Of a stretch of 64,000 bases of DNA, positions 38,360 to 47,896 are shown piece by piece. This DNA comes from Chelonobacter oris (GTDB lineage Bacteria; Pseudomonadota; Gammaproteobacteria; Enterobacterales; Pasteurellaceae). The notes below the pieces were generated by a model. The model had not been told where the DNA came from and ran no database searches. It saw nothing but the letters and a program-made list of their open reading frames with translations. The stretch spans positions 62,001 through 126,000 of the forward strand of contig NZ_JSUM01000002.1 of NCBI RefSeq assembly GCF_000772535.1. Direction: 5' to 3'. Positions within the stretch are counted from its first letter, which is position 1; every line of letters begins with the position of its first letter. The position numbers and the translations under genes were made by a program.

Positions 38360-39595
38360 TTAGTTTTTTTGAAAATCAATTATCGTCGTGCCGTAATCCA
38401 TCGCCGACACGCCGAAATAATTGGCAAGAGTCTGTCCGATATCGGCAAAGGTTTCACGTTTGCCCAAGAAACCTTTCGGTACATCACTGCCGTACAACAA
38501 TACCGGAACATGTTCACGGGTATGATCGGTGCCTGTCCAAGTCGGATCGCAGCCGTGATCGGCGGTGATGATCAACAAATCCCCTTCCTGCACCAGCTTC
38601 AACACTTCCGGCAAGCGGGAATCAAAATATTCCAGCGCTTGGGCATAGCCCGCCACATCTCGGCGATGGCCGTAATCGGAATCAAAGTTGACAAAATTCG
38701 GGAATACAATAGTGTTGTCCCCCGCCGCTTGAATTTCGGCGATGGTTTTGTCGTAAATCTCTTCCAAACCGGTCGCTTTCACTTTGCCGGTAATGCCGGT
38801 GTGTGCATAAATATCGGCAATTTTGCCGATAGAAACGACCTCGCCTTGCTTTTCGTCCACCAGTTTTTGCAACACCGTGGCTGAAGGCGGCTCAATCGAA
38901 TAATCATGACGGTTGCCGGTGCGTTTAAATTCACCGGCTTTCTCGCCGACAAACGGTCTCGCAATCACACGCCCGATATTATAGCCTTCCAGCTCTTCAC
39001 GTACGATATGGCACAGCTCGTACAATTTTTCCAGCCCGTAGGTTTCTTCATGACAGGCAATTTGAAAGACCGAATCGGCAGAAGTATAAAAAATCGGTTT
39101 GCCGGTTTTCATGTGCTCTTCGCCCAATTCGTCCAGAATGACCGTGCCGGAGGAGTGGCAATTGCCTAAATAGCCCGGAATACCGCTTTTTTCCACGATA
39201 CGATCCAGCAACGCTTGCGGAAAGCTATTCTGATGATCCTTAAAATACCCCCAATCGAACAATACCGGCACACCGGCAATCTCCCAATGACCCGACGGGG
39301 TGTCTTTACCGGACGAAATCTCTTTGGCAAAAGCATAACCGCCGATAATGTCGGCTTCGGCGTCCATGCCTGCCGGCACACGCCCCGTCGATTCTTTCGC
39401 CGCCATTGCCAACCCCAGTTTGGTCAGGTTAGGCAGTTTTAGCGCCCCGCTGCGGTGTTCATTGTCCGCTTTGCCCGCCGCACACTGTTCGGCAATATGC
39501 CCTAAAGTATCGGATCCGACATCACCGAATTTATCGGCATCTGCCGCTGCGCCGATGCCAAAGGAATCCATCATTAAAATAAATGCACGTTTCAT
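38360..39595 (-). CDS. deoB: Phosphopentomutase DeoB
   Basis: Interconverts (deoxy)ribose-1- and -5-phosphate. The protein has 411 residues of alkaline-phosphatase fold. Metal and catalytic motifs: [15 protein letters not shown] with the first aspartate, [14 protein letters not shown] with the phosphorylated threonine, [13 protein letters not shown] and [24 protein letters not shown]. It feeds deoxyribose-5-phosphate to DeoC, encoded just upstream. The gap to deoC is about 18 bp. Confidence 0.97.
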   Translation of the reverse strand: MKRAFILMMDSFGIGAAADADKFGDVGSDTLGHIAEQCAAGKADNEHRSGALKLPNLTKLGLAMAAKESTGRVPAGMDAEADIIGGYAFAKEISSGKDTPSGHWEIAGVPVLFDWGYFKDHQNSFPQALLDRIVEKSGIPGYLGNCHSSGTVILDELGEEHMKTGKPIFYTSADSVFQIACHEETYGLEKLYELCHIVREELEGYNIGRVIARPFVGEKAGEFKRTGNRHDYSIEPPSATVLQKLVDEKQGEVVSIGKIADIYAHTGITGKVKATGLEEIYDKTIAEIQAAGDNTIVFPNFVNFDSDYGHRRDVAGYAQALEYFDSRLPEVLKLVQEGDLLIITADHGCDPTWTGTDHTREHVPVLLYGSDVPKGFLGKRETFADIGQTLANYFGVSAMDYGTTIIDFQKN

Positions 39596-39613
39596 GGTTT
39601 TTTGTCCTTATTA

Positions 39614-40405
39614 TTAATATACAGTTGCTGAATTAGACTGGGTTTCAGCCCCCAAAGTTCCCAATAAATCGGTTAATAATCCCGAAGCGCCGAAACGGAA
39701 ATGTGTCGGGTTAATCCACTGTTCGCCTAAAATATCCGCCGCCAACTGCAAATAATCGCGTGCGTCCGCCGCCGTGCGCACACCGCCCGCCGCTTTAAAG
39801 CCGACATGCTGCCGCACATTCAGATCGGCAATGGTCTGCAACATGATTTTTGCCGCTTGCGGCGTGGCATTAACGCTGACTTTGCCGGTTGACGTTTTGA
39901 TAAAATCTGCGCCGGCATTGATGGCAATTTCAGAAGCTTTGCGAATCAGCTCCGCCGTTTGCAGCTCGCCGCTTTCAATAATCACTTTCAGTAAGACGCC
40001 GTTTTCCGCACAGACTTTTTTACAGGCGCCGACCAGATCGAAACCGCACTTTTCATTCCCTTTCAGCAAAGTGCGGTACGGAAACACCACATCCACTTCA
40101 TCGGCACCGTAAGCGATCGCCGCCCTGGTTTCAGCAACGGCAATCTCAATATCATCATTGCCGTGCGGAAAATTGGTGACCGTGGCAATTTTCACTTGCT
40201 CCAAACCTAACGCTTTCAGGGTCTTGCGTGCAATCGGGATAAAGCGCGGATACACACAAACCGCCGCAGGCGCCCCAAAATCGGTTTTCGCCTGTCGGCA
40301 AAGTGCGGTAATCACCTCATCGGTATCATTTTCATTCAAACTGGTTAAATCCATTAAACCAAGCGCCAGTTCGGCAGTCTTGTTCAAGTCATCGAATGTT
40401 GTCAT
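39614..40405 (-). CDS. deoC: Deoxyribose-phosphate aldolase DeoC
   Basis: Class I aldolase of 263 residues cleaving deoxyribose-5-phosphate to acetaldehyde and glyceraldehyde-3-phosphate. The Schiff-base lysine lies in DFIKTSTGK, with [17 protein letters not shown] and the phosphate loop [15 protein letters not shown] also visible. The ATG at 40405 has GGAG upstream; a longer reading to 40453 adds 16 residues without support. It opens the deoC-deoB-deoD run, 81 bp after nupC. Confidence 0.96.
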   Translation of the reverse strand: MTTFDDLNKTAELALGLMDLTSLNENDTDEVITALCRQAKTDFGAPAAVCVYPRFIPIARKTLKALGLEQVKIATVTNFPHGNDDIEIAVAETRAAIAYGADEVDVVFPYRTLLKGNEKCGFDLVGACKKVCAENGVLLKVIIESGELQTAELIRKASEIAINAGADFIKTSTGKVSVNATPQAAKIMLQTIADLNVRQHVGFKAAGGVRTAADARDYLQLAADILGEQWINPTHFRFGASGLLTDLLGTLGAETQSNSATVY

Positions 40406-40486
40406 ATTTACTCCGTTTTTTATGCTATTCGATAATGACAAACACCACGTCAAGCGTGGTGTTTAGCGTTATGTTATTATTGATGA

Positions 40487-41758
40487 TTAGCCGACCAATG
40501 CGATCCCGGTCAAGCCGATAAACAAGCCTGCGATACAAGCACTCATCAAATTGGACAAGGAACCGGCAATAACCGCTTTAATTCCCAAACGAGACACGTC
40601 GGAACGGCGATTTGGCGCCATCGTGCCCAAGCCGCCGATTAAGATGGCAATCGAACTGAAATTGGCAAAGCCGCACAGCGCAAAGGTGATGATCGCTTTG
40701 GTTTTTTCACTTAATGCCACCGGTGAATCCGCCCCGAGATATTGTACGAAATCCAAATAGGCCACAAATTCGTTAATCACCAGTTTTTGCCCGATCATCG
40801 AACCGGCAATATTCGCTTCACTCCACGGTACACCGATAATGAAAGCCAACGGTTGGAATACATAGCCGAGCAACATTTGCAGCGTCAGATCCGGATTGCC
40901 GAACCAGCCGCCGATACCGCCGATAATCCCGTTCAGTAAGGCAATCAATGCCACGAATGCCAATAACATCGCCCCGACATTCAGCGCCAATTGCAAACCG
41001 GAAGAGGCGCCTGCCGCTGCGGCATCCAACACATTGGCCGGTTTTTCGTCCAAACCGTCACGGTCGATATCGTCATGCGGATTTTCGGTTTGCGGAATCA
41101 AAATCTTAGCAAACAATAAACCGCCCGGTGCAGCCATGAAAGAAGCGGCTATCAGATACGGCAACGGCACGCCCATTTGCGCATAACCAATCATAACCGA
41201 ACCGGCAACCGACGCCAAGCCGCCGCACATAATCGCAAACAGCTCCGACTCGGTCATACGGGCGATATAAGGCTTAACAATCAACGGCGCTTCGGTTTGA
41301 CCGACAAAAATATTGGCCGCCGCCGACATCGATTCGGTTTTCGAGGTTTTCAATACCAATTGCAAAAAGCCGCCGATAATTTTAATCACCCACTGCATCA
41401 CGCCGATGTAATACAGAACCGAAATCAAAGAGGCAAAGAAAACAATCGCCGGCAATACGTGCAAGGCAAAAACAAAACCGCCGCCGCCAAAGACTTCGAA
41501 CATTTTATCGCTGACCAAGCCGCCGAACAGGAAAGCCGTGCCTTCCTTGCCGTAATCAATAACCCGCTGCACGCCTTCCGCAGCCGACAACAGGACTTTT
41601 TGACCGGCTTCGACATAAAGAATCAGGGCGCCGATACCAATCTGAAGGGCCAACGCACCCAATACGGTACGCAAATTAATCGCTTTGCGATTATTCGATA
41701 ACAGAAATGCAATTGCCAACAGCGCAATGATTCCCAAAACACTCATTAATGAGTCCAT
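40487..41758 (-). CDS. nupC: Nucleoside transporter NupC (CNT family)
   Basis: Concentrative nucleoside importer of 423 residues. The CNT core is clear: NIFVGQTEAPLIVKPYI in the first re-entrant hairpin, PWSEANIAGSMIGQKLVINEFVAYLDF in the second, and ALCGFANFSSIAILIGGLGTMAPNRR near the end. AGGTT precedes the ATG. It directly precedes deoC and so occupies the place near deoA in E. coli. About 60% of residues appear shared by eye with the second CNT gene at 44384, which lacks the deo association. Confidence 0.95.
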   Translation of the reverse strand: MDSLMSVLGIIALLAIAFLLSNNRKAINLRTVLGALALQIGIGALILYVEAGQKVLLSAAEGVQRVIDYGKEGTAFLFGGLVSDKMFEVFGGGGFVFALHVLPAIVFFASLISVLYYIGVMQWVIKIIGGFLQLVLKTSKTESMSAAANIFVGQTEAPLIVKPYIARMTESELFAIMCGGLASVAGSVMIGYAQMGVPLPYLIAASFMAAPGGLLFAKILIPQTENPHDDIDRDGLDEKPANVLDAAAAGASSGLQLALNVGAMLLAFVALIALLNGIIGGIGGWFGNPDLTLQMLLGYVFQPLAFIIGVPWSEANIAGSMIGQKLVINEFVAYLDFVQYLGADSPVALSEKTKAIITFALCGFANFSSIAILIGGLGTMAPNRRSDVSRLGIKAVIAGSLSNLMSACIAGLFIGLTGIALVG

Positions 41759-41816
41759 ATTAACCTCGAAAACATAAAATAATTTTTAAAATTTTTGCTA
41801 CCAAAACATCAAACTC

Positions 41817-41850
41817 ACTATCGATAAAAACGTATGTTTATGTTGATAGT
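41817..41850. promoter_or_regulatory. Imperfect palindrome upstream of nupC
   Basis: ACTATC-G-ATAAA and TTTAT-GTT-GATAGT form interrupted matching arms about 60-90 bases ahead of the nupC start. It may be an operator (CytR/CRP-type control is usual for such genes) or, because a T-run follows on the plus strand, a chance hairpin. Confidence 0.35.
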
Positions 41851-41975
41851 TTTTTGATTTTGCTCACTATACCTCTTTTTTCAAAAAAAGCTGAAAAGAT
41901 TATTCATAATGCGATCAAAATCAACTTTTTAGAAAATGCGTCGGCTCGAATGAACAAAAAATATTCGTTTGAAGC

Positions 41976-42803
41976 TCAATAAACCGTAACCACCCTTTCT
42001 ATACCGCACTTTGCCGCATGCTCTGCCAAATGTGCCATCGCTTCGACCTTCGGGGTCAATCTTGCAATACCTTGCGGATCACGGCAGCCTTTGCTGTGAA
42101 CCCGAATCAGCTTTAACACCACGTCCGGATAAGGCTTCAGCAATACCGCTACGTTTTCCACCAATTCATAAGCATCAAAAAATCCGTTCACCACAACCAG
42201 ACGGACTTCTTCAATTTTACCCAGCGGCAGTAAACGACGTAAATTCTCCATATTACGCGCTAAGTTGGCGGGCTTGATTCGCTGTTCGCCGAGCAGGTTA
42301 TCCGGCACGATACCCTGTTGGTTTTTTCGATCAAAACACAAGCTCTGTAAGCCCAATCCGCTGCCTTTCAGATCAAATAAAAATTTGTCGGTCACGCCAA
42401 TCAGACTCCGCATGGCGTCGAATTCAAAAAAACCGCTCGAATCCAAATAACAGCTCAAGCCTAAATCATGCACGGCGTGAAATAACGGTACTAATTTACG
42501 GTGATGAATTGTCGGTTCCCCGCCCGACACGGTAATCCCGCGAATAAACGGCATTGACGCCTGTATCTGTTCGTACAGATATTGCAAACTGACCGCTTTG
42601 CTTTCGGCGGTATAACGGGGAATGGTTTCCGGATTATGGCAATACAAGCAATTCAGCTTGCAGCCCTGCAAAAAGAGACTGATGCGATTCCCCGCACCTT
42701 CCACATTGGAAAACGGAATAATTCGGTGCAACGGCACAAACAGATTGCAAAGTGCGGTTTGAATACCGCACTTTTCATTTTTGTACAGATGCTTATGCGG
42801 CAT
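41976..42803 (-). CDS. yjjW: Glycyl-radical enzyme activase YjjW
   Basis: Radical-SAM activase of about 275 residues that installs a glycyl radical on its partner, here YjjI. The SAM cluster motif is GCKLNCLYCHNP (C-x3-C-x2-C) near residue 47, preceded by FSNVEGAGNRISLFLQ and followed by GITVSGGEPTIH. The ATG at 42803 is preferred; 42809 is also possible, and readings further upstream lie inside yjjI. It overlaps the yjjI 3' end by about 11 bases. Unlike many pyruvate-formate-lyase-type activases it has no extra ferredoxin cysteine insert that I can see. In E. coli yjjW and yjjI lie just upstream of the deo operon, as here. Confidence 0.9.
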   Translation of the reverse strand: MPHKHLYKNEKCGIQTALCNLFVPLHRIIPFSNVEGAGNRISLFLQGCKLNCLYCHNPETIPRYTAESKAVSLQYLYEQIQASMPFIRGITVSGGEPTIHHRKLVPLFHAVHDLGLSCYLDSSGFFEFDAMRSLIGVTDKFLFDLKGSGLGLQSLCFDRKNQQGIVPDNLLGEQRIKPANLARNMENLRRLLPLGKIEEVRLVVVNGFFDAYELVENVAVLLKPYPDVVLKLIRVHSKGCRDPQGIARLTPKVEAMAHLAEHAAKCGIERVVTVY

Positions 42804-44334
42804 TAACATCGTCCGTATCGCGCAATTGGCGATCGAACACTTGTGCGCACTCGTCTGTTCCCGAGCCGAACCAGGTTGTATCACGCAGTACGGCTTCACC
42901 TTTGCGAAAACGCTCTACCTCGCTTTTCTTGACCAGATAGCCTGTCACCCGAATCAAATCGGTATTTTTCAGATAAGTCGTGATATAGCGGTAACCCAAA
43001 GCAAAAGCACCGTCGATAATATCGACAACGGCATCCAAGTGATCGGTATACGTTTGATCAAATGCAAACAAATCGCCGGTTCCGGACGGGAAATATTGGT
43101 GATACGGCGCCGACTGTTTTAAGTGTGCCAACAAAGTCGGTTCCTGACCGACTTTGATACGGTGCGCCGGCGTATTGCCCTTATCTTCCTCGTGATTACT
43201 CGCACCGACTTGAGCGTGCAATAAATAACGCCCGCTCGTTCTCTGTGCATATATGCCGTGATGTTCATTGTTAATCGCTTGCAGTTTTTCCATAATCGCC
43301 GTAGCTATCTCTTCGCCGCGCGCACTCTGCCCAAAGGTTTCCGTCAATCCCTCTTGTTGCAACAGGTGATTAGTTGCATCAGCCAACCCGACTATCGCAA
43401 ACATACCGCTGAAATTGGTTTGTTTGATAAAGCCTTCCTGTGCCAGAAAACTGGACTTGAAAAAGTGGCTCTGTTCTACGATGAATTTATGCCTTTTATC
43501 CATGGTCGACAGCGCCAGTTTGGCGACTTTCGGTAATAAATGTTCAACCATTTCGTCCACCGACGTACACGCTCTGGCAATCGTCCCCAGCCGTAAACGG
43601 GTCAAGGTATAAGCGCCGCCGCACTCCGGCAGTGCATTGTAGCAACTTGCAATGCCGTATTCTTCACCTAAGTCGGCGGTATAATAAGCATCATTGGCAA
43701 AAGACGGCTTCGACACCAGCAAACAGGCTTTTGCCGCCAATTCGGCAAATCGGCGTGATGTTTTCTGTTTGTCATAGCGAATCGTCATGTTCGGCGTGGT
43801 GTTTTCCAATTCAATCACCGCCTGTAAAATCAGTTTGCCGGCGGTGGTTTCATAAGGGCCGACATTGGCATGGCAAAATGAATCTGGTACGGTTTTATCA
43901 ATATGATTTAAGAAGCGTTTGATTTTGACGTAATCCTCCGCCTCGTTGGTCATAAACGGTTCCAGCAGACTGTCCAACCGCCCGATATAGACCGGGAATG
44001 TGGTGATCGAAGGAACATGGGAATAAATAATCAACAGCCCGTCCAACACCTCATCCAGTGTTGTCGGCACAGGCAAATCCAGAAACCGACATCCGTTGGC
44101 GAGATATACCGAATAGTCCGGCAAAATATAACGCGGCCGATAGATTGCATATCCTTCATTCAAATCGCAAATCATTTGATTCTCAAGATAAGCCCACTCT
44201 TCTTCGCTGTAGCCGAGCAGCTCTCTGGGATCAATCAAGCGTTCGGCAATATTCCCCAACGTCATCAATTTTTGTTGATAGGTTAAATTTTCCGCTTTCA
44301 CCGTATCCAAAATATCCTGTAATGTTGCCAACAT
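42793..44334 (-). CDS. yjjI: Glycyl-radical enzyme YjjI (DUF3029)
   Basis: Predicted oxygen-sensitive glycyl-radical enzyme of 513 residues whose substrate is not known. The radical-glycine loop is at the C-terminus: IRVTGYLVKKSEVERFRKGE, matching the RVxGY pattern. A candidate active-site cysteine lies in LPECGGAYTLTRLRLG, around residue 235. The ATG at 44334 has AAGGAG six bases upstream. It is coupled to its activase yjjW. The pair lies between two nucleoside-transporter genes (nupC and psuT) and next to deoCBD, so an anaerobic reaction on a nucleoside-derived compound is the natural guess, but this is inference. Confidence 0.9.
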   Translation of the reverse strand: MLATLQDILDTVKAENLTYQQKLMTLGNIAERLIDPRELLGYSEEEWAYLENQMICDLNEGYAIYRPRYILPDYSVYLANGCRFLDLPVPTTLDEVLDGLLIIYSHVPSITTFPVYIGRLDSLLEPFMTNEAEDYVKIKRFLNHIDKTVPDSFCHANVGPYETTAGKLILQAVIELENTTPNMTIRYDKQKTSRRFAELAAKACLLVSKPSFANDAYYTADLGEEYGIASCYNALPECGGAYTLTRLRLGTIARACTSVDEMVEHLLPKVAKLALSTMDKRHKFIVEQSHFFKSSFLAQEGFIKQTNFSGMFAIVGLADATNHLLQQEGLTETFGQSARGEEIATAIMEKLQAINNEHHGIYAQRTSGRYLLHAQVGASNHEEDKGNTPAHRIKVGQEPTLLAHLKQSAPYHQYFPSGTGDLFAFDQTYTDHLDAVVDIIDGAFALGYRYITTYLKNTDLIRVTGYLVKKSEVERFRKGEAVLRDTTWFGSGTDECAQVFDRQLRDTDDVNAA

Positions 44335-44383
44335 GCATGCTCCTTGGTTCAATCCATAAAAATTCTGTTCTAAAATACTATAA

Positions 44384-45700
44384 CTAGCCGACTAATGCGA
44401 CACCCGTCAAGCCGATAAACAAACCGGCGATGGTCGCACTCATTAAATTGGAGAGTGATCCTGCAATTACCGCCTTAATGCCCATGCGGGCGATATCCGC
44501 CCTACGGTTTGGCGCCAACGTGCCGATACCGCCGATCAGGATCGCAATCGAACCTAAATTGGCAAAACCGCACAGTGCAAAAGTAATGATCGCCTTGGTC
44601 TTATCGCTCAATATCATCGGTGGATTTTCACCTAAATAACGGCTGAAATCCAAATAGGCAACAAACTCATTAATCACTAACTTCTGCCCAATCATGGCGC
44701 CGGCAACTTGCTCATTAATCACTAACTTCTGCCCAATCATGGCGCCGGCAACTTGCGCCTCACTCCAAGGAATGCCAAGCAGATAAGCCAACGGCTGGAA
44801 CACCCGTCCTAAGATCATTTGTAAACTCAATTCCGGTTGACCGAACCAAACGCCAATTCCGCCGATTAATCCGTTCAATAATGCAATCAGCGCAACAAAA
44901 GCCAACAACATAGCCCCGACATTCATTGCCAACTGCATACCGGATGAAGCCCCTGCCGCAGCGGCATCCAATATATTCACCGGTTTGTCTTCGGCAGTAT
45001 TGTGATCAATATCATCATTCGGCTTTTCAGTCTGAGGCACTAACATTTTGGCAAATAACAGCCCGCCGGGGGCAGCCATAAATGAGGCGGCAATCAAATA
45101 CGGAACCGGCACTCCCATTGCCGCATAGCCGGCTAAAGCAGAACCGGCTATCGAAGCCAAACCGCCGCACATAATCGCAAATAATTCAGACTGTATCATC
45201 TTGGCAATATAGGGCTTAACCACCAAAGGGGCTTCCGTTTGACCGACGAAAATATTGGCCGCCGCCGACATCGATTCCGTTTTGGAGGTTTTTAACGCAA
45301 TCTGTAAGAATCCGCCGATAATTTTAATGATCCACTGCATGATACCGATATAATAAAGCACCGAGATAAGCGAGGCAAAAAAGACAATGACCGGCAATAC
45401 TCTCAAGACAAAAATAAAACCGCCGCCATCAAAAACCTCGAACATTTTATCACTGACCAAACCGCCGAATAGAAATGCTATCCCATTATTTCCATAATCA
45501 ATAACCTGCTGCACGCCGTTCGACATTGCCAATAAAGCGTCTCTGCCTGCCGGTACATAAAGAATTAATGCACCGATTCCGATTTGCATACTCAAAGCGC
45601 CCAAGACTGTGCGGTAACGAATGGCACGGCGGTTACTCGATAATAAAAACGCAATCAACAATAAAACAACAATACCGACAATACTGAGAAAAGAACTCAT
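44384..45700 (-). CDS. psuT: CNT-family nucleoside transporter, probably PsuT
   Basis: Concentrative nucleoside transporter of 438 residues, a paralogue of nupC. It is 72 bp downstream of psuG, matching the E. coli set in which psuT (yeiM) accompanies psuG and psuK, so pseudouridine is the likely substrate. The core motifs NIFVGQTEAPLVVKPYI and ALCGFANLGSIAILIGGIGTLAPNRR are intact. Unusually, 15 residues QVAGAMIGQKLVINE occur twice in tandem just before FVAYLDF, encoded by a perfect 45-bp duplication. This is the second re-entrant hairpin/TM region that contacts substrate and sodium, so transport may be impaired or altered. AGGTTT precedes the ATG. Confidence 0.85.
   Translation of the reverse strand: MSSFLSIVGIVVLLLIAFLLSSNRRAIRYRTVLGALSMQIGIGALILYVPAGRDALLAMSNGVQQVIDYGNNGIAFLFGGLVSDKMFEVFDGGGFIFVLRVLPVIVFFASLISVLYYIGIMQWIIKIIGGFLQIALKTSKTESMSAAANIFVGQTEAPLVVKPYIAKMIQSELFAIMCGGLASIAGSALAGYAAMGVPVPYLIAASFMAAPGGLLFAKMLVPQTEKPNDDIDHNTAEDKPVNILDAAAAGASSGMQLAMNVGAMLLAFVALIALLNGLIGGIGVWFGQPELSLQMILGRVFQPLAYLLGIPWSEAQVAGAMIGQKLVINEQVAGAMIGQKLVINEFVAYLDFSRYLGENPPMILSDKTKAIITFALCGFANLGSIAILIGGIGTLAPNRRADIARMGIKAVIAGSLSNLMSATIAGLFIGLTGVALVG
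44666..44755. repeat. Perfect 45-bp tandem duplication inside psuT
   Basis: Two identical 45-base copies (44666-44710 and 44711-44755), each beginning CTCATTAATCACTAAC on the plus strand. The insertion is in frame (15 codons). Sequence identity implies a recent event; an assembly artefact cannot be excluded. Confidence 0.95.
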
Positions 45701-45772
45701 AGAAACCTCACTGAACAGATGAACACGCTATTGACGACAGCTCAAGCCATTACCTCACACCTTCCCGACTCA

Positions 45773-46690
45773 TCAACAAATTTGATGGTAATATACGGCA
45801 ATTTTTGCGGCTAATTTCGCATTATTAAACACCAGATTAATATTGGAATTGAGACTTTCTCCTCCCGTCAATTCTGCGACACGCGCCAACAAAAACGGCG
45901 TACTCTCTTTGCCAACAATACCTTGCCGCACCGATTCCTCAACGGCTTGTTCAATCGCCGCATTAATTTTCTCTTCCGCCATGGCAAATTGCACCGGAAT
46001 AGGATTGGCAATCACCAAACCGCCCTTTAAGCCTACCGCCCATTTTGCCGTCATGGCTTCGGCAATAGATTCTGCCGAATCCAACCGAATACCGACATCA
46101 AAAGCACTGCTTTGCGTATAAAAAGCCGGCAATCTATCGGTTTGATAACCGATTAACGGTATCCCAAAAGTTTCTAAATATTCCGTGGTAAGCCCCAAAT
46201 CCAAAATGGATTTTGCCCCGGCGCAAACAACCGCAACGTCCGTATGCGCCAATTCTTGTAAATCCGCCGAAATATCAAAGGTATGTTCCGCGCCTCGGTG
46301 AACGCCGCCGATACCGCCCGTTGCAAATACCCTAATCCCTGCCATAGCCGCGATGATCATGGTTGCCGCGACCGTTGTCGCCCCATTTTTTTTGCCGGCA
46401 ATGACAAACGGCAAATCTCTGCGGCTGACTTTTTGCACGGAATGCCCCTCTTTTCCAAGCAATTCAATTTCCTCTCGCGACAGCCCCGCTTTTAATTTCC
46501 CCCGTATAATGGCAATCGTTGCCGGAACCGAACCATTGTCACGAATCACTTTTTCAACTTCCAATGCGGTTTCAACATTCTGCGGATAGGGCATACCGTG
46601 CGAAATAATGGTCGATTCCAGTGCCACGACAGGGATATTATTCGCTAACGCTTGTGCGACTTCCGGCGAAACATCAAGATATTTATTCAT
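45773..46690 (-). CDS. psuG: Pseudouridine-5'-phosphate glycosidase PsuG
   Basis: Splits pseudouridine-5'-phosphate into uracil and ribose-5-phosphate. The protein has 305 residues. Family motifs: VVALESTIISHGMPYPQN, VPATIAIIRGKLKAGLS, RRDLPFVIAGKKNGATTVAATMIIAAMAGIRVFATGGIGGVHRGAE and GLTTEYLETFGIPLIGYQTD. The start overlaps the psuK stop by 4 bases. It lies between its kinase and the likely pseudouridine transporter, a complete uptake-and-degradation unit for a modified nucleoside from RNA turnover. Confidence 0.95.
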   Translation of the reverse strand: MNKYLDVSPEVAQALANNIPVVALESTIISHGMPYPQNVETALEVEKVIRDNGSVPATIAIIRGKLKAGLSREEIELLGKEGHSVQKVSRRDLPFVIAGKKNGATTVAATMIIAAMAGIRVFATGGIGGVHRGAEHTFDISADLQELAHTDVAVVCAGAKSILDLGLTTEYLETFGIPLIGYQTDRLPAFYTQSSAFDVGIRLDSAESIAEAMTAKWAVGLKGGLVIANPIPVQFAMAEEKINAAIEQAVEESVRQGIVGKESTPFLLARVAELTGGESLNSNINLVFNNAKLAAKIAVYYHQIC

Positions 46691-47775
46691 AATTGAACCT
46701 CTAAAAGTTTTTTAACACTATCGTCAGACAGGTTGGGATTGTTAGTCAATTCAGAAGATAACGCCATGGCGGAACAGCCTTGTGCGTAACGGATACTGTC
46801 GGCAAATGTCATATTTTCCAGCCAACAACACGCTAAACCGGCCATCATCGCATCGCCGGCACCGGTGACATTAATAATGTTCACTTTTAAGGGTTCCGCC
46901 CAACCTGAAACCCCGTTTTTCTCGCTAAAATACACGCCTTTCACGCCCATGCTCAGTACTAAACGGGTGAGCCCCTGTGCATGAAACCAAGACGCCGCCT
47001 TCAACACATCGTCATCGGTCTTAATTTCCAGCCCACTCAGCGCTTCGGCTTCCAAACGATTAGGTTTTAGCGTGTGAATATGTGAAAGCCAGTGCTTAAT
47101 TTTCATCGCCTTAAAGGTCGATACCGGATCAACAAATATCGGAATACCATTGTTATTACTCAAGATCCATGCCAACGTTTTCTCGCTTAAATTACAATCC
47201 AATACAATCACATTCGAATGCTGAATAAAATCGAGGCGTGAAGATAACAAAGCCGGTGTTAGATGATTTAAAATCGCCATATCATTAATAGCAACAACCA
47301 TTTCACCATGATTATCCAGTAATGAAAGGTAAGTCGATGTTGCTTCATGATGTAATTTATAACAACGATCAACATAAGTGCCGGCCAATTTGGTTCGCTC
47401 CAAGACGGTTTCACCATAAAGATCGTCGCCTACCACGGAAATCAAATGCGATTCTTTGCCTAACATCGCAATATTTTGCGCAATATTCCGCCCTACCCCA
47501 CCGGGGGTACATTTTATTTTACCCAAGTTCGAATCGGAAAATACGATATTATTCAAAGAATAACCGGCAATATCCATATTAGTTCCGCCGATCGTCACAA
47601 CACGTTGTTGAGGAGATAAAATATAGCCTTTGCCTCGAATCTGCCCTTTCCGCATTAAATTCATAATATAACCGGCCACACTGGAGCGGCTTAATCCTAA
47701 AATATCGGCAATCTGTTGTTGGGGAATTAAAGGATCTTTGCGTAACAATTCTAAAATTTGTTGCTCTCGGCTCAT
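46687..47775 (-). CDS. psuK: Pseudouridine kinase PsuK with N-terminal HTH domain
   Basis: PfkB-family kinase of about 362 residues making pseudouridine-5'-phosphate for PsuG. Residues 1-55 (SREQQILELLRKDPLIPQQQIADILGLSRSSVAGYIMNLMRKGQIRGKGYIL) form a winged helix-turn-helix, as in E. coli YeiI. The kinase follows: VTIGGTNMDIAGYSL, GGVGRNIAQNIAMLG and the PfkB signature NVTGAGDAMMAGLACCWL. The ATG at 47775 has ACAGGTG upstream; a start at 47829 has no ribosome site. The fused DNA-binding domain suggests it may also regulate its own operon. First gene of psuK-psuG-psuT. Confidence 0.9.
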   Translation of the reverse strand: MSREQQILELLRKDPLIPQQQIADILGLSRSSVAGYIMNLMRKGQIRGKGYILSPQQRVVTIGGTNMDIAGYSLNNIVFSDSNLGKIKCTPGGVGRNIAQNIAMLGKESHLISVVGDDLYGETVLERTKLAGTYVDRCYKLHHEATSTYLSLLDNHGEMVVAINDMAILNHLTPALLSSRLDFIQHSNVIVLDCNLSEKTLAWILSNNNGIPIFVDPVSTFKAMKIKHWLSHIHTLKPNRLEAEALSGLEIKTDDDVLKAASWFHAQGLTRLVLSMGVKGVYFSEKNGVSGWAEPLKVNIINVTGAGDAMMAGLACCWLENMTFADSIRYAQGCSAMALSSELTNNPNLSDDSVKKLLEVQL

Positions 47776-47854
47776 AACCAACACCTGTTTATTTTCCAAC
47801 TTTTGTTTGATTATCAAATTTAATTTCATAAAATAAATAAGCCGTTATTCATTC

Positions 47855-47870
47855 TGTGAGCGATATAACA
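47855..47870. promoter_or_regulatory. Candidate CRP site 1 upstream of psuK
   Basis: TGTGA-GCGATA-TAACA, 9 of 10 consensus half-site positions (TGTGA-N6-TCACA), about 80 bases ahead of the psuK ATG. Consistent with catabolite control of nucleoside use. Confidence 0.4.
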
Positions 47871-47896
47871 AATTCAGAGTGGAAAAAATAAAAAGA

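Noticed and set aside
41177-41701. 174-codon plus-strand frame opposite nupC
   Set aside because: Antisense shadow rich in Arg, Asn and Gln with no motif; nupC on the minus strand is unambiguous.
44384-45700. Treating psuT as a pseudogene because of the 45-bp duplication
   Set aside because: The frame is fully open and all other motifs are intact; loss of function is possible but not shown.
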